The notes under the pieces: model-generated
The model's database searches: none
What the model was told of the DNA's origin: nothing
What the model saw: the letters and a program-made list of their open reading frames with translations, nothing else
Translations under genes and position numbers: made by a program
Shown here: in pieces, positions 1 through 5,172 of the stretch
How the letters are laid out: every line of letters begins with the position of its first letter
Numbering within the stretch: position 1 is the stretch's first letter
Source of the DNA: DATGKR01 sp035294565
Lineage (GTDB): Bacteria > Actinomycetota > Acidimicrobiia > Acidimicrobiales > Palsa-688
DNA length: 5,624 nucleotides
Direction of reading: 5' to 3'
Assembly (NCBI GenBank): GCA_035294565.1
Contig: DATGKR010000043.1
Coordinates: forward strand, 1-5,624

Positions 1-4
1 CCGC

Positions 5-340
5 TCAGCTACTCCGGTGGGTGGCGATCAGGATGCCGATGTTGGAAACGACGAAGGGGACACAGTAGGTGAGCCCCGTCTTCAGCCAGACTATGCCGGT
101 GGCGTGGCCGGCGAGGACCACGTTCAGCTGGTTGATGGCAAAGAGGACGGTCCCGACGACCAGCGCCGTGAGGACGGTGCGGCGAAGGTGCGGTCGGTAG
201 GCGACGACCCCCATGGCCTCTCCAGGCCGGAACCACACTGGGGGCGCGGTTCCGACGAGCCGGATCCCGCAGGTGCCGCAGTACCGCTGCCCCGAGGAGT
301 TGAGGTGGCCCCTTCCGCACCGACAGGCTGTCTCGCTCAT
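5..340 (-). CDS. Zinc-ribbon plus NrtS-like two-helix membrane protein
   Basis: A 111-residue protein. The N-terminal part (residues 6-25) carries C6/C8, H12 and a C21-G-T-C24-G knuckle, which looks like a small zinc-ribbon. The C-terminal part has two predicted membrane helices, about residues 55-77 and 85-106, with the pattern ALVVGTVLFAINQ, then WLKTGLTYCVPFVVS. This resembles the short NrtS family, described as nitrate/nitrite transporters of about 70 residues. The fit is from memory of the family pattern, not a search. The likely role is therefore anion transport in the cytoplasmic membrane, with the zinc-ribbon on the cytoplasmic side (inference). The ATG at 340 is chosen because the zinc-ribbon begins right after it; an in-frame GTG at 439 would add 33 residues of low-complexity, Ala/Pro/Arg-rich sequence. 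No clear Shine-Dalgarno precedes it. It lies downstream of the ArsR-type sensor on the same strand, possibly as the last gene of that operon. Confidence 0.72.
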   Translation of the reverse strand: MSETACRCGRGHLNSSGQRYCGTCGIRLVGTAPPVWFRPGEAMGVVAYRPHLRRTVLTALVVGTVLFAINQLNVVLAGHATGIVWLKTGLTYCVPFVVSNIGILIATHRSS

Positions 341-655
341 CGACGTTCGATGTCGGCCCAGCCCGGGATTGCGGCTGGGATGGCCGTCCCGAAAAGCCGG
401 TGTGGCTGGAGCGGCGACCGGCGCCGCGCGCCTGGCCACGGCGGGGGGGCAGGGCCGGTGAGCCCCTCTCGGGCAGTGTCGAGGCGCAACGGGCCAGCCG
501 GGACCGGGGGAGGTCCGAAGGTCGTCGCTTGCCGATCCGGCCGAGCGCGGTCTCGATCAGCGAGAGCCACTCGGCGTACTCGCTGCATGTCCAGCGCTCT
601 TCCAGGCGACATCGGAGGACGCCGGCCGGCGTCGGGATCCGCCTCGGCGTACATG
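341..655 (-). other. Unresolved stretch, possible broken small gene
   Basis: About 315 bases lie between the ArsR-family gene and the NrtS-like gene with no recognisable product. Two minus-strand frames compete. One starts at a GTG (659) in a GTGA overlap with the arsR-like stop and has GC-rich third positions (about 83% over its first 70 codons). It reads, for example, LEERWTCSEYAEWLSLIETA, which looks protein-like, but it has no stop of its own and runs through the next gene in the wrong frame. The other starts at ATG 654 and ends at 337 in an ATGA overlap with the next gene. Its packing is perfect, but its third positions are less GC-rich (about 70%) and its residues are mostly Arg/Pro/Ala. 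A run of seven C on the minus strand (443-449) could mark a frameshift between the first frame and the downstream frame. I do not recognise any family. Confidence 0.35.
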
Positions 656-1045
656 TCACCTGGCAGGTGCGACCCTCGCGCACGCCGCGATGCCGGCCGT
701 GTGGTCGGACACGATGGACGAGCCCAGCCCTACCAGCTGGGCGACCCTTTGGTCGGTCACGCTGTAGTGGGCGTAGCGACCGGCCCTGCGAACCTCCAGC
801 AGACCGCAGTCGACGAGGCAGGCGAGGTGGGCCGAGACGCGGCCCTGGGAGAGCCCGGCCGCCTGGACGCACTCGTTGCCGGTTCGTTCCTGCTCCGCGC
901 AGAAGGCGAGGAGCAGGAGGCGGGTGGGGTCCCCGAGGGCCCGGTAGAAGCGGGCCAGAAGCTCGCGGCCCACGGGGTCCTCGGGCACGGGAGGCACGGC
1001 GGGCCCGCGGCGTCTGGCGGTCGTTGCTGTCACGGGGCGCAGCAT
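656..1045 (-). CDS. ArsR/SmtB-family metal sensor, CmtR-like
   Basis: A 129-residue winged-helix repressor. Residues 29-46 (LLARFYRALGDPTRLLLL) are the typical ArsR opening helix. The recognition helix region is QAAGLSQGRVSAHLACL (61-77), followed by the wing VRRAGRYAHYSV (85-96). C76 and C80 sit in HLACLVDCGLL, and a further cysteine, C122, lies 42 residues beyond C80. This matches the spacing of the C57, C61 and C102 ligands of mycobacterial CmtR, a Cd(II)/Pb(II) sensor. ArsR-type proteins also serve as mercury repressors of actinobacterial mer operons, so with a merA remnant directly upstream, Hg(II) is a likely effector (inference). It would release its operator when metal binds. The ATG at 1045 is preferred over an upstream in-frame GTG at 1111; it lies inside the merA tail, overlapping it by 16 nt, which suggests former translational coupling. 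The stop overlaps a possible GTG start. Confidence 0.88.
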   Translation of the reverse strand: MLRPVTATTARRRGPAVPPVPEDPVGRELLARFYRALGDPTRLLLLAFCAEQERTGNECVQAAGLSQGRVSAHLACLVDCGLLEVRRAGRYAHYSVTDQRVAQLVGLGSSIVSDHTAGIAACARVAPAR

Positions 1046-1234
1046 GACAGCTCTGCGACGTCGGTGGGGGAACCCTGGGCGGCCAGCCCGACATGCCCGA
1101 CAAGCCGCCACGCCCGACCATCAGCACCTGTCGCCGCTCGCCCGGGGAGAGAAGGGAGGTCAGCGCATGGCCTCCCGCGCGGCGAGACCCGCGGCGCCCG
1201 AGCCGACGATCGCCAGGTCATACCCCTTCCCGAC
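1030..1234 (-). pseudogene. merA: Mercuric reductase remnant, internally deleted
   Basis: Three pieces of MerA can be read in order on the minus strand. First (1222-1163) comes YDLAIVGSGAAGLAAREAMR, the Rossmann FAD-binding GxGxxG opening of mercuric reductases, which then hits a TGA at 1162-1160. Second, in another frame (about 1133-1096), RQVLMVGRGGLSG resembles the next MerA stretch (VLVERGxLGGTC) but lacks the redox CxxxxC that should follow. Third (1095-1033), in yet another frame, HVGLAAQGSPTDVAELSCCAP resembles the MerA C-terminus (KLAAQxFxxDVxxLSCCA) with the vicinal cysteine pair that hands Hg(II) to the active site. A full MerA is about 460-560 residues, so more than 1 kb of the middle is gone and no active enzyme is possible. 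No usable start codon is in frame; an AAG at 1228 lies 9 nt after the Shine-Dalgarno and is one base from ATG (inference). Recognition rests on motifs, not alignment. Confidence 0.8.
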
Positions 1235-1237
1235 CTC

Positions 1238-1245
1238 CCTCCTTT
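1238..1245 (-). promoter_or_regulatory. Strong ribosome binding site of the merA remnant
   Basis: AAAGGAGG on the minus strand, followed 9 nt later by an AAG triplet (1228-1226) in the frame of the MerA N-terminus. It is among the best Shine-Dalgarno matches in the window, yet no ATG, GTG or TTG follows in that frame. An ATG in another frame (1222) would give only an arginine-rich read that ends in the MerA tail. Confidence 0.6.
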
Positions 1246-1249
1246 GATT

Positions 1250-1267
1250 CTGCTATCCGGATAGTAG
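1250..1267. promoter_or_regulatory. Palindromic operator over a -10 box (mer-type)
   Basis: CTGCTATCCGGATAGTAG contains the perfect 12-bp palindrome CTATCCGGATAG (1253-1264), with matching CT/AG outer bases and one mismatched pair between. On the minus strand the same bases give TACTAT (1266-1261), a good -10 hexamer placed about 16 nt ahead of the AAAGGAGG ribosome binding site. A repressor bound here would block RNA polymerase. The ArsR-type sensor encoded just downstream is the obvious candidate, because such repressors bind short inverted repeats at their own operon promoter. I see no convincing -35 hexamer. The palindrome is directly visible; the binding partner is an inference. Confidence 0.6.
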
Positions 1268-1333
1268 CCCGTCATTGGGCGCAAGAGGGCCGAGGCGGGC
1301 AGGCCCCACGGGCTCCACATCTCGCAGGGCCGG

Positions 1334-2914
1334 TCAGTCCACTAGGGCCGACGCGTCCACCCTGGCTGGCGGCCGCGGGGTCGGCGGGGCGGGAAGGCGG
1401 GCGAGCAGGTCGGAGTACAGGTGCACGTGGGCGGGCACGGCGAACGGGGCGTGCAGGTTGACGATCAGGCATTCGCCGGGCATCAGCGTCTGGATCTCCG
1501 CTCCTTGGGCGCTGATGTCCTGCTTGGCGGAGGCCCGCAGCATGTTCCGGTCCTTCTCGTCGGCGAGGCCGAGAACGAAGAAGGTGTTGAACTGGCTGAG
1601 CAGCTCGTCGTCGAGCAGCTTCGGCTGCTGGGTGACGGCGCAGAGGCCGACGTTGAACTTCCGGCCTTCGCGAGCGACGCGTGGGAAGACGTTCGACTCG
1701 CGGTCCCTGCTGGTGCCGAGGACGCGCTGCGCCTCCTCCAGGGCGATCGCCACGACGGGCATGCGGGCGTGGCGGGTCGGCTCGTCGAGATACGCCGCCT
1801 GCCAGGTCTCGAGGACCCGGCGGGCGAGGAACGACGCGACCAGCACCTCCTCGGTAGAGCCCAGGCCGCTGACGTCGACGAGCACCACCTTGCCGGCCAA
1901 AAGGTCGTCGATCATGCGCCCACCGGCCGACACGGCGGGGTCGGTCGCCACGCAGCGCAGATCGATGATGCGCCGCGCCCGGCGGTGCAGCACCTGCAGG
2001 GTGCTCAACGCCACGCGCGCCGACAGCTCGACGTCGCGGAAGCCGGGCAGGTCGTCGACGGCGGCGAACTCGGCGAGCCACGACAGGCCTTCGCTGCCGT
2101 AGTGGCGCTCCAATTCGTGCAGCGCCTCCTCCTGGGGCCTCGTCCAGTCGTAGGCGGTGCGCAGATCGTCGACCGTCAGCTCCGCCAGGCTGATGCGCAG
2201 CGCCGACGTGCCGGGAAGCGACCGGTTGGCGTACACGCGCAGGGAGGAGCCCGCCCAGGGGTGGCGGACGAGGGCGTTTCGGTACTCGCCGTGCGGATCG
2301 ATCAGCAGGAGCGAGTACCGGCCGTTCGCCTGCATGACCCCCGAGGCGAGCACCTGCATGAGGTTCGACTTGCCCATGCCCGTCGTCGCGAAGACCCCGA
2401 CGTGCGATGCGAGGCTCGAGCCGGGGATTCCCACCTCGAAGTCCACGACCGTCTCCCCGCTGCGCAGGTGGCCGAGCGGCAGGTCACCCATGCGCTCCGC
2501 CAGGAAGGCGAAGTCCTCGGCGCTAGGCGCGACGACGGCGGAGAACTGCGTCGGCAGGCTCTTCGGCTTGCGGAAGACGGTTCGGGGCGCGCCGGGGACC
2601 TCCGGCGGCGCCAGGTAGCCGAGGCAGCGGCACTGGGCGACTCGGTAGGTCCGCCTGTCCTGTTCGTGCACCGGGTGCGCGCCGGTCTCGCCTCGCACGT
2701 CGTCGGCGAGGAGCGTGCCGGCGACCCGCTCGGCCCAGCCCGGCTCTCGGTGCTCGGTGCCGTAGGTGACGTCGACCACCCGGAACAGGTAGCGCCGCCC
2801 GGTCACCTCGTCGACGGCGACCAGGAGCTCGCCGATGAAGAGATCCTCGTCGGGCGCGGAGCGGAACACCGCTTCGAGCACGTTCCGTCCGAACAGGCGT
2901 CCGCGGGTGGTCAC
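1334..2914 (-). CDS. HerA-type FtsK-superfamily ATPase (DUF87)
   Basis: A 526-residue protein. The N-terminal region (about residues 1-60) looks like a HAS-barrel, as in HerA. The ATPase core has a Walker A loop TTGMGKSN (177-184), LLLIDPHGEY (202-211), a beta strand VVLVDVSGL (343-351), a Walker B-like VVAIALEEAQRVL (387-399, with E393/E394), and the HerA hallmark REGRKFNVGL (415-424), followed by TQQPKLL and LLSQFNT, which carry the sensor and arginine-finger region. HerA proteins form hexameric DNA translocases; in archaea they work with the nuclease NurA in end resection, and in bacteria also with SIR2 or other effectors. No partner is encoded here, so the role is open: DNA processing or defence. 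The GTG at 2914 is the first standard start codon in frame after the rpiA stop and sits 6 nt after a possible -10 box, with no Shine-Dalgarno. The C-terminal tail (about 505-526) is Pro/Ala-rich. Confidence 0.88.
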   Translation of the reverse strand: MTTRGRLFGRNVLEAVFRSAPDEDLFIGELLVAVDEVTGRRYLFRVVDVTYGTEHREPGWAERVAGTLLADDVRGETGAHPVHEQDRRTYRVAQCRCLGYLAPPEVPGAPRTVFRKPKSLPTQFSAVVAPSAEDFAFLAERMGDLPLGHLRSGETVVDFEVGIPGSSLASHVGVFATTGMGKSNLMQVLASGVMQANGRYSLLLIDPHGEYRNALVRHPWAGSSLRVYANRSLPGTSALRISLAELTVDDLRTAYDWTRPQEEALHELERHYGSEGLSWLAEFAAVDDLPGFRDVELSARVALSTLQVLHRRARRIIDLRCVATDPAVSAGGRMIDDLLAGKVVLVDVSGLGSTEEVLVASFLARRVLETWQAAYLDEPTRHARMPVVAIALEEAQRVLGTSRDRESNVFPRVAREGRKFNVGLCAVTQQPKLLDDELLSQFNTFFVLGLADEKDRNMLRASAKQDISAQGAEIQTLMPGECLIVNLHAPFAVPAHVHLYSDLLARLPAPPTPRPPARVDASALVD

Positions 2915-2920
2915 AGGGAA

Positions 2921-2926
2921 AGTTTG
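2921..2926 (-). promoter_or_regulatory. Possible -10 box for a leaderless herA-like mRNA
   Basis: CAAACT on the minus strand ends 6 nt before the GTG start at 2914. The same geometry appears at two other genes in the window. The match to TANNNT keeps only the conserved A and the final T, so this is tentative. No -35 element is evident. Confidence 0.35.
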
Positions 2927-3015
2927 GCCGACGAGAGGGGTCGGCTGGGGTATGAGCGGTCGGGCGACGAGGGCCGGGAGGAAGTGCAGGCGGGGCCGGC
3001 GGACGCATGGTTTCC

Positions 3016-3047
3016 CCCAGATCCTCGAGGACCCAGATCCTCGAGGA
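3016..3047. repeat. Perfect 16-bp tandem repeat with palindromic cores
   Basis: Two identical 16-bp units, CCCAGATCCTCGAGGA, lie head to tail (3016-3031 and 3032-3047). Each contains the 10-bp perfect palindrome TCCTCGAGGA (3022-3031 and 3038-3047), so the palindrome centres are 16 bp apart, about one and a half helical turns. The pair lies 12 nt after the rpiA stop and about 100 nt ahead of the herA-like start. It could be a paired operator for the ATPase gene or a processing/termination signal for rpiA. No T-run follows on the minus strand, so a standard intrinsic terminator is unlikely. Confidence 0.8.
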
Positions 3048-3059
3048 CCGACCCTGATG

Positions 3060-3683
3060 TCACTCTCCTCCGACGAGGACCTGGGCGACCAGTGAAGGGT
3101 CGAACAGGCCGTGCGACACCACCCCGGGGTCGGCGTCGAGGTGGCGGGCGAGAGCGGCCGGGTCGGGGAACGGGTCCAGCCAGTCGGCGATGACACCCCC
3201 GTCCGGGCTGGGCGGGGCGCCGGTTCGGACCCGCGCCGCGCCGAGCCGGCGGAGGGTCGACTCGAGGGCGAAGCCGAGCACCTCGAGCGGTACGGGTGGG
3301 CTCAGGCGCTCGACCTTCTTGTCCGACGAGACGATCACCACGAAACGGTCGGCGGCGGCGGCGACCACCTTCTCCCGGGTATGCGCCCCGCCTCCGCCTT
3401 TGATCAGCCAGCGGTCGGGGGTCACCTGGTCCGCCCCGTCGATGGCCAGGTCGAGGCGCCCGATGGCGCGGAACTCGTCCACCCTGATCCCGAGCGACGA
3501 CGCCTTGGCCGCCGTGGCGGGGGACGTCGCCACGCAGCGGATGTCCAGCCGGCGGGCGGCCAGTGGAGGGAGGAGGTAGGCGACGGTGGTGCCGGTGCCG
3601 AGGCCGACGGTCATGCCGTCCTCGACCAAGGCCGCGGCGGCCTCGGCCGCCAAGCGCTTCTCCTTCTCGACCCGATCGCTCAA
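3060..3683 (-). CDS. rpiA: Ribose-5-phosphate isomerase A
   Basis: A 207-residue cytoplasmic enzyme that interconverts ribose 5-phosphate and ribulose 5-phosphate in the non-oxidative pentose phosphate pathway. Family motifs are in order: the phosphate-binding loop GLGTGTT (27-33), IDGADQV (81-87) with D82 and D85, KGGGGAHTREK (95-105) with K95 and the general base E104, and SSDKKVERL (119-127). These correspond to D81, D84, K94, E103 and K121 of the E. coli enzyme. The length is close to the usual 215-230. The Glu that normally ends DGADE is Gln (Q86) here. The TTG at 3683 is chosen as start because it overlaps the stop of the upstream VOC gene as TTGA and gives a normal RpiA N-terminus (SDRVEKEKRLAAE). 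Reading further upstream in this frame only runs through the VOC gene out of register. It is probably translated by re-initiation after the VOC gene. Confidence 0.93.
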   Translation of the reverse strand: MSDRVEKEKRLAAEAAAALVEDGMTVGLGTGTTVAYLLPPLAARRLDIRCVATSPATAAKASSLGIRVDEFRAIGRLDLAIDGADQVTPDRWLIKGGGGAHTREKVVAAAADRFVVIVSSDKKVERLSPPVPLEVLGFALESTLRRLGAARVRTGAPPSPDGGVIADWLDPFPDPAALARHLDADPGVVSHGLFDPSLVAQVLVGGE

Positions 3684-4228
3684 ACGAGCCTGGTGTGGGG
3701 CACCGACGTCGGCTCGCCCCGCTCGGCGATCTCCCGGACGGCTGGGACCGGGTCGGGATCGGAGAACAGGGTGCCGTCCCCGTAGTCGGCGTCCCTGCCG
3801 GTGGCGTCGGTCACCCAGCAGGAGGCCTCCAGGGCGATGCCGTTGGGGTCGGTGAAGTAGACCGAGCGGATGAACCCGTGGTCCACGACGTCGGTCACCT
3901 CGCACCCCGCCTCCTTCAGCCTGGAACGCAGGCTGAGCAGCGCCTCCTCGTCGGGCAGGTTGAACGACACGTGGTCGAACTGGACGGCCCGCCTGTCGGG
4001 CACGCCGGCCGGCTTGGCGAACGGCTCCAGCTCGACGCGGCGGTACTCGAAGAAGGCGATCGTGTTCTGAGGGCCTATCTCGAAGAAGTAGTGGCGGAAC
4101 GAGTCGTTGCCGAGGTGGGCGACGAGCCGGGCGCCGAGCACCCCGTGGTAGAAGCGCACCGTGGCGTCCATGTCGGTGGTCACCAGGGCCAGATGGTTGA
4201 TCCCACGCCAGCGCGGCTCTTCGGACAT
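3680..4228 (-). CDS. VOC-family (glyoxalase/dioxygenase fold) metalloprotein
   Basis: A 182-residue protein with two beta-alpha-beta-beta-beta modules of the vicinal oxygen chelate superfamily. Module one runs from INHLALVTTDMDATVRFY (10-27) to IAFFEYR (57-63); module two from FDHVSFNLPD (84-93) to VYFTDPNGIALEA (123-135). The expected metal ligands are H12, E61, H86 and E134, all present, so it should bind a divalent metal and be catalytically competent. The superfamily includes glyoxalase I, extradiol dioxygenases and epimerases; the substrate cannot be told from sequence. The C-terminal tail (about 140-182) extends past the fold. The ATG at 4228 follows a TAGGAT -10 box by 6 nt, suggesting a leaderless transcript. 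It is the first gene of a pair with rpiA, joined by a 4-nt overlap, and diverges from the peroxiredoxin gene across a 52-nt gap. Confidence 0.87.
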   Translation of the reverse strand: MSEEPRWRGINHLALVTTDMDATVRFYHGVLGARLVAHLGNDSFRHYFFEIGPQNTIAFFEYRRVELEPFAKPAGVPDRRAVQFDHVSFNLPDEEALLSLRSRLKEAGCEVTDVVDHGFIRSVYFTDPNGIALEASCWVTDATGRDADYGDGTLFSDPDPVPAVREIAERGEPTSVPHTRLV

Positions 4229-4234
4229 GCGCCC

Positions 4235-4240
4235 ATCCTA
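4235..4240 (-). promoter_or_regulatory. -10 box for leaderless VOC-rpiA mRNA
   Basis: TAGGAT on the minus strand, a close match to the actinobacterial TANNNT -10 element, ends 6 nt before the ATG at 4228. Transcription would begin at or next to the A of that ATG, giving a leaderless message. No -35 hexamer resembling TTGACA is seen at 17-18 nt upstream. Confidence 0.6.
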
Positions 4241-4268
4241 GGGCTGGTGCCGCCCGGTGCGGCGGTGG

Positions 4269-4274
4269 CAGGCT
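4269..4274 (+). promoter_or_regulatory. Possible -10 box for leaderless peroxiredoxin mRNA
   Basis: CAGGCT ends 6 nt before the ATG at 4281, the same spacing as for the divergent VOC gene. Only the conserved A and the final T match TANNNT, so the call is tentative. The short 52-nt divergent gap leaves room for two such back-to-back promoters only if leaders are absent or very short. A weak GGCAGG could alternatively act as a Shine-Dalgarno. Confidence 0.35.
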
Positions 4275-4280
4275 GGGCTC

Positions 4281-4769
4281 ATGGCAATCTCCGTTGGCGA
4301 CCAGATCCCCGACGTGAAGGTGCAGGTACCGGGCCCGAACGGGCCGCAGCAGGCGCAGACCGCCGACCTGCTCGGCAAGGGCACCGTGGTGCTCTTCGGT
4401 GTGCCCGGCGCTTTCACCCCGACGTGCAGCGACTTCCACCTCCCCGGCTTCGCTCTGAGGTCCGAGGAGATCAAAGCCCGAGGCGTGGACCGCATCTACT
4501 GCGTCGCGGTCAACGACGCGTTCGTCATGGGGGCGTGGGCCGCGGCCAACGACGTCGGAGACAAGGTCGGGATGATCGCCGACGGCAACGGGGATTTCAC
4601 CAAGGCCCTCGGGCTCGACGTCGACCTCACCGGGGGCGGCCTCGGCCTGCGCTCCAAGCGCTACGCCATGATCATCAAAGACGGTAAGGTCACGCACCTG
4701 GCCGTCGAGGAAACCCTCGGCCTGGACGTGAGCAGCGCCGAGAAGGTGCTGGAGGCGCTCGGGGCCTAA
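4281..4769 (+). CDS. Peroxiredoxin, Prx5 type (redoxin family)
   Basis: A 162-residue cytoplasmic thiol peroxidase that reduces hydrogen peroxide or organic hydroperoxides. The active-site signature PGAFTPTCS (42-50) gives the peroxidatic C49 with T46. IYCVAVND (72-79) with a second conserved cysteine, C74, is typical of the Prx5/PMP20 group, as are the LRSKRYAM segment and the C-terminal VEETLGLDVSSAEKVLEAL. There is no C-terminal resolving cysteine, so it is probably a 1-Cys-like enzyme recycled by a small thiol or redoxin (inference). The ATG at 4281 is chosen over the in-frame GTG at 4257 because MAISVGDQIPDV is the normal Prx5 opening. It is divergent from the VOC gene and convergent with the thioesterase gene, with just 7 bases between the two stop codons. 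It is the only plus-strand gene in the window. Confidence 0.93.
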   Translation: MAISVGDQIPDVKVQVPGPNGPQQAQTADLLGKGTVVLFGVPGAFTPTCSDFHLPGFALRSEEIKARGVDRIYCVAVNDAFVMGAWAAANDVGDKVGMIADGNGDFTKALGLDVDLTGGGLGLRSKRYAMIIKDGKVTHLAVEETLGLDVSSAEKVLEALGA

Positions 4770-4776
4770 AGGCCGT

Positions 4777-5172
4777 TCAGTCGCGGGGGGTGAGCAGGTA
4801 GGTGGACGACGCCTTGGCGACCAGTCGACCCGCTTCGTCGGTGACCTCCGCTTCGACGAAGGTGACCCTCTGGCCGCCGCCGATCACCCTGGCGGTGCAG
4901 GTGAGAGGCTCGCCCACCGGGGCGGCCCGGATGAAGCTGATCTTCATCTCCGTGTTGGCCGTGTAGGCCCGCCTGCCCTGCAGGTTGGTCACCGTGGCGG
5001 TCGCCATCGCCGAGTCGGCGAAGGCGGCGACGAAGCCGCCCTGCACCACGCCGGCCGGGTTGGCGAGGTGCTCCCCGGGCGTCATCCTCCACACCGTCAC
5101 CCCCGGCTGCGACTTGTCGACGCAGGTCATGCCGAGCGTCAGGTCGCAACCGGGTGGGATCCGCAGGCTCAT
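4777..5172 (-). CDS. PaaI-type hotdog-fold thioesterase
   Basis: A 131-residue single hotdog domain, the usual size for PaaI/YbgC-like acyl-CoA thioesterases, which hydrolyse CoA thioesters as homo-tetramers in the cytoplasm. The signature HLANPAGVVQGGFVAAFADS (35-54) holds N38, the turn Q44-G45-G46 and the catalytic acid D53. Most PaaI proteins have His where Q44 is; a QGG variant also occurs in the superfamily. Later strands are AYTANTEMKISFIRAA and VTFVEAEVTDEAGRLVAKAS. The ATG at 5172 is preferred over GTG at 5208 because it overlaps the TetR stop as ATGA and follows a GAGGG Shine-Dalgarno inside that gene. It is co-transcribed with the TetR-family gene, which probably controls it. The acyl substrate is unknown. 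Confidence 0.88.
   Translation of the reverse strand: MSLRIPPGCDLTLGMTCVDKSQPGVTVWRMTPGEHLANPAGVVQGGFVAAFADSAMATATVTNLQGRRAYTANTEMKISFIRAAPVGEPLTCTARVIGGGQRVTFVEAEVTDEAGRLVAKASSTYLLTPRD

Noticed and set aside
17..1264. Long plus-strand open frame over the left third
   Set aside because: Low-complexity Gly/Arg/Ala/Pro product lying opposite the sensor and membrane genes; it is the antisense shadow typical of very GC-rich DNA.
1290..1313. Possible hairpin GGCCC/GGGCC between the HerA-like stop and the mer promoter
   Set aside because: The 5-bp stem with a 10-nt loop and no U-tract is expected by chance in such GC-rich sequence.
1030..1320. 96-codon minus-strand frame as an intact small gene
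   Set aside because: Only its last 20 or so residues resemble a real protein (the MerA tail); the rest is an out-of-frame read through the MerA N-terminus.
1421..3193. Plus-strand frame of 590 codons opposite the HerA-like gene
   Set aside because: No family motif and a biased composition; the minus strand has unmistakable Walker and HerA motifs over the same bases.
2915..3196. Longer N-terminus of the HerA-like protein starting at 3196
   Set aside because: It would overlap rpiA by over 130 bases and adds Ser/Pro/Arg-rich sequence; the GTG at 2914 is the first standard start after the rpiA stop and begins the barrel domain.
3563..4687. Plus-strand frame opposite the VOC gene and overlapping the peroxiredoxin
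   Set aside because: No recognisable domain; the other strand and another frame encode clear proteins.
3684..4697. Upstream in-frame extension of rpiA
   Set aside because: The frame stays open through the VOC gene and antisense to the peroxiredoxin, but the added sequence is Arg/Pro-rich noise; the TTG at 3683 gives a normal RpiA N-terminus.
4763..4774. GGCC-TAAA-GGCC inverted repeat at the convergent stop codons as a bidirectional terminator
   Set aside because: A 4-bp stem without a T-run on either side is too weak to call.
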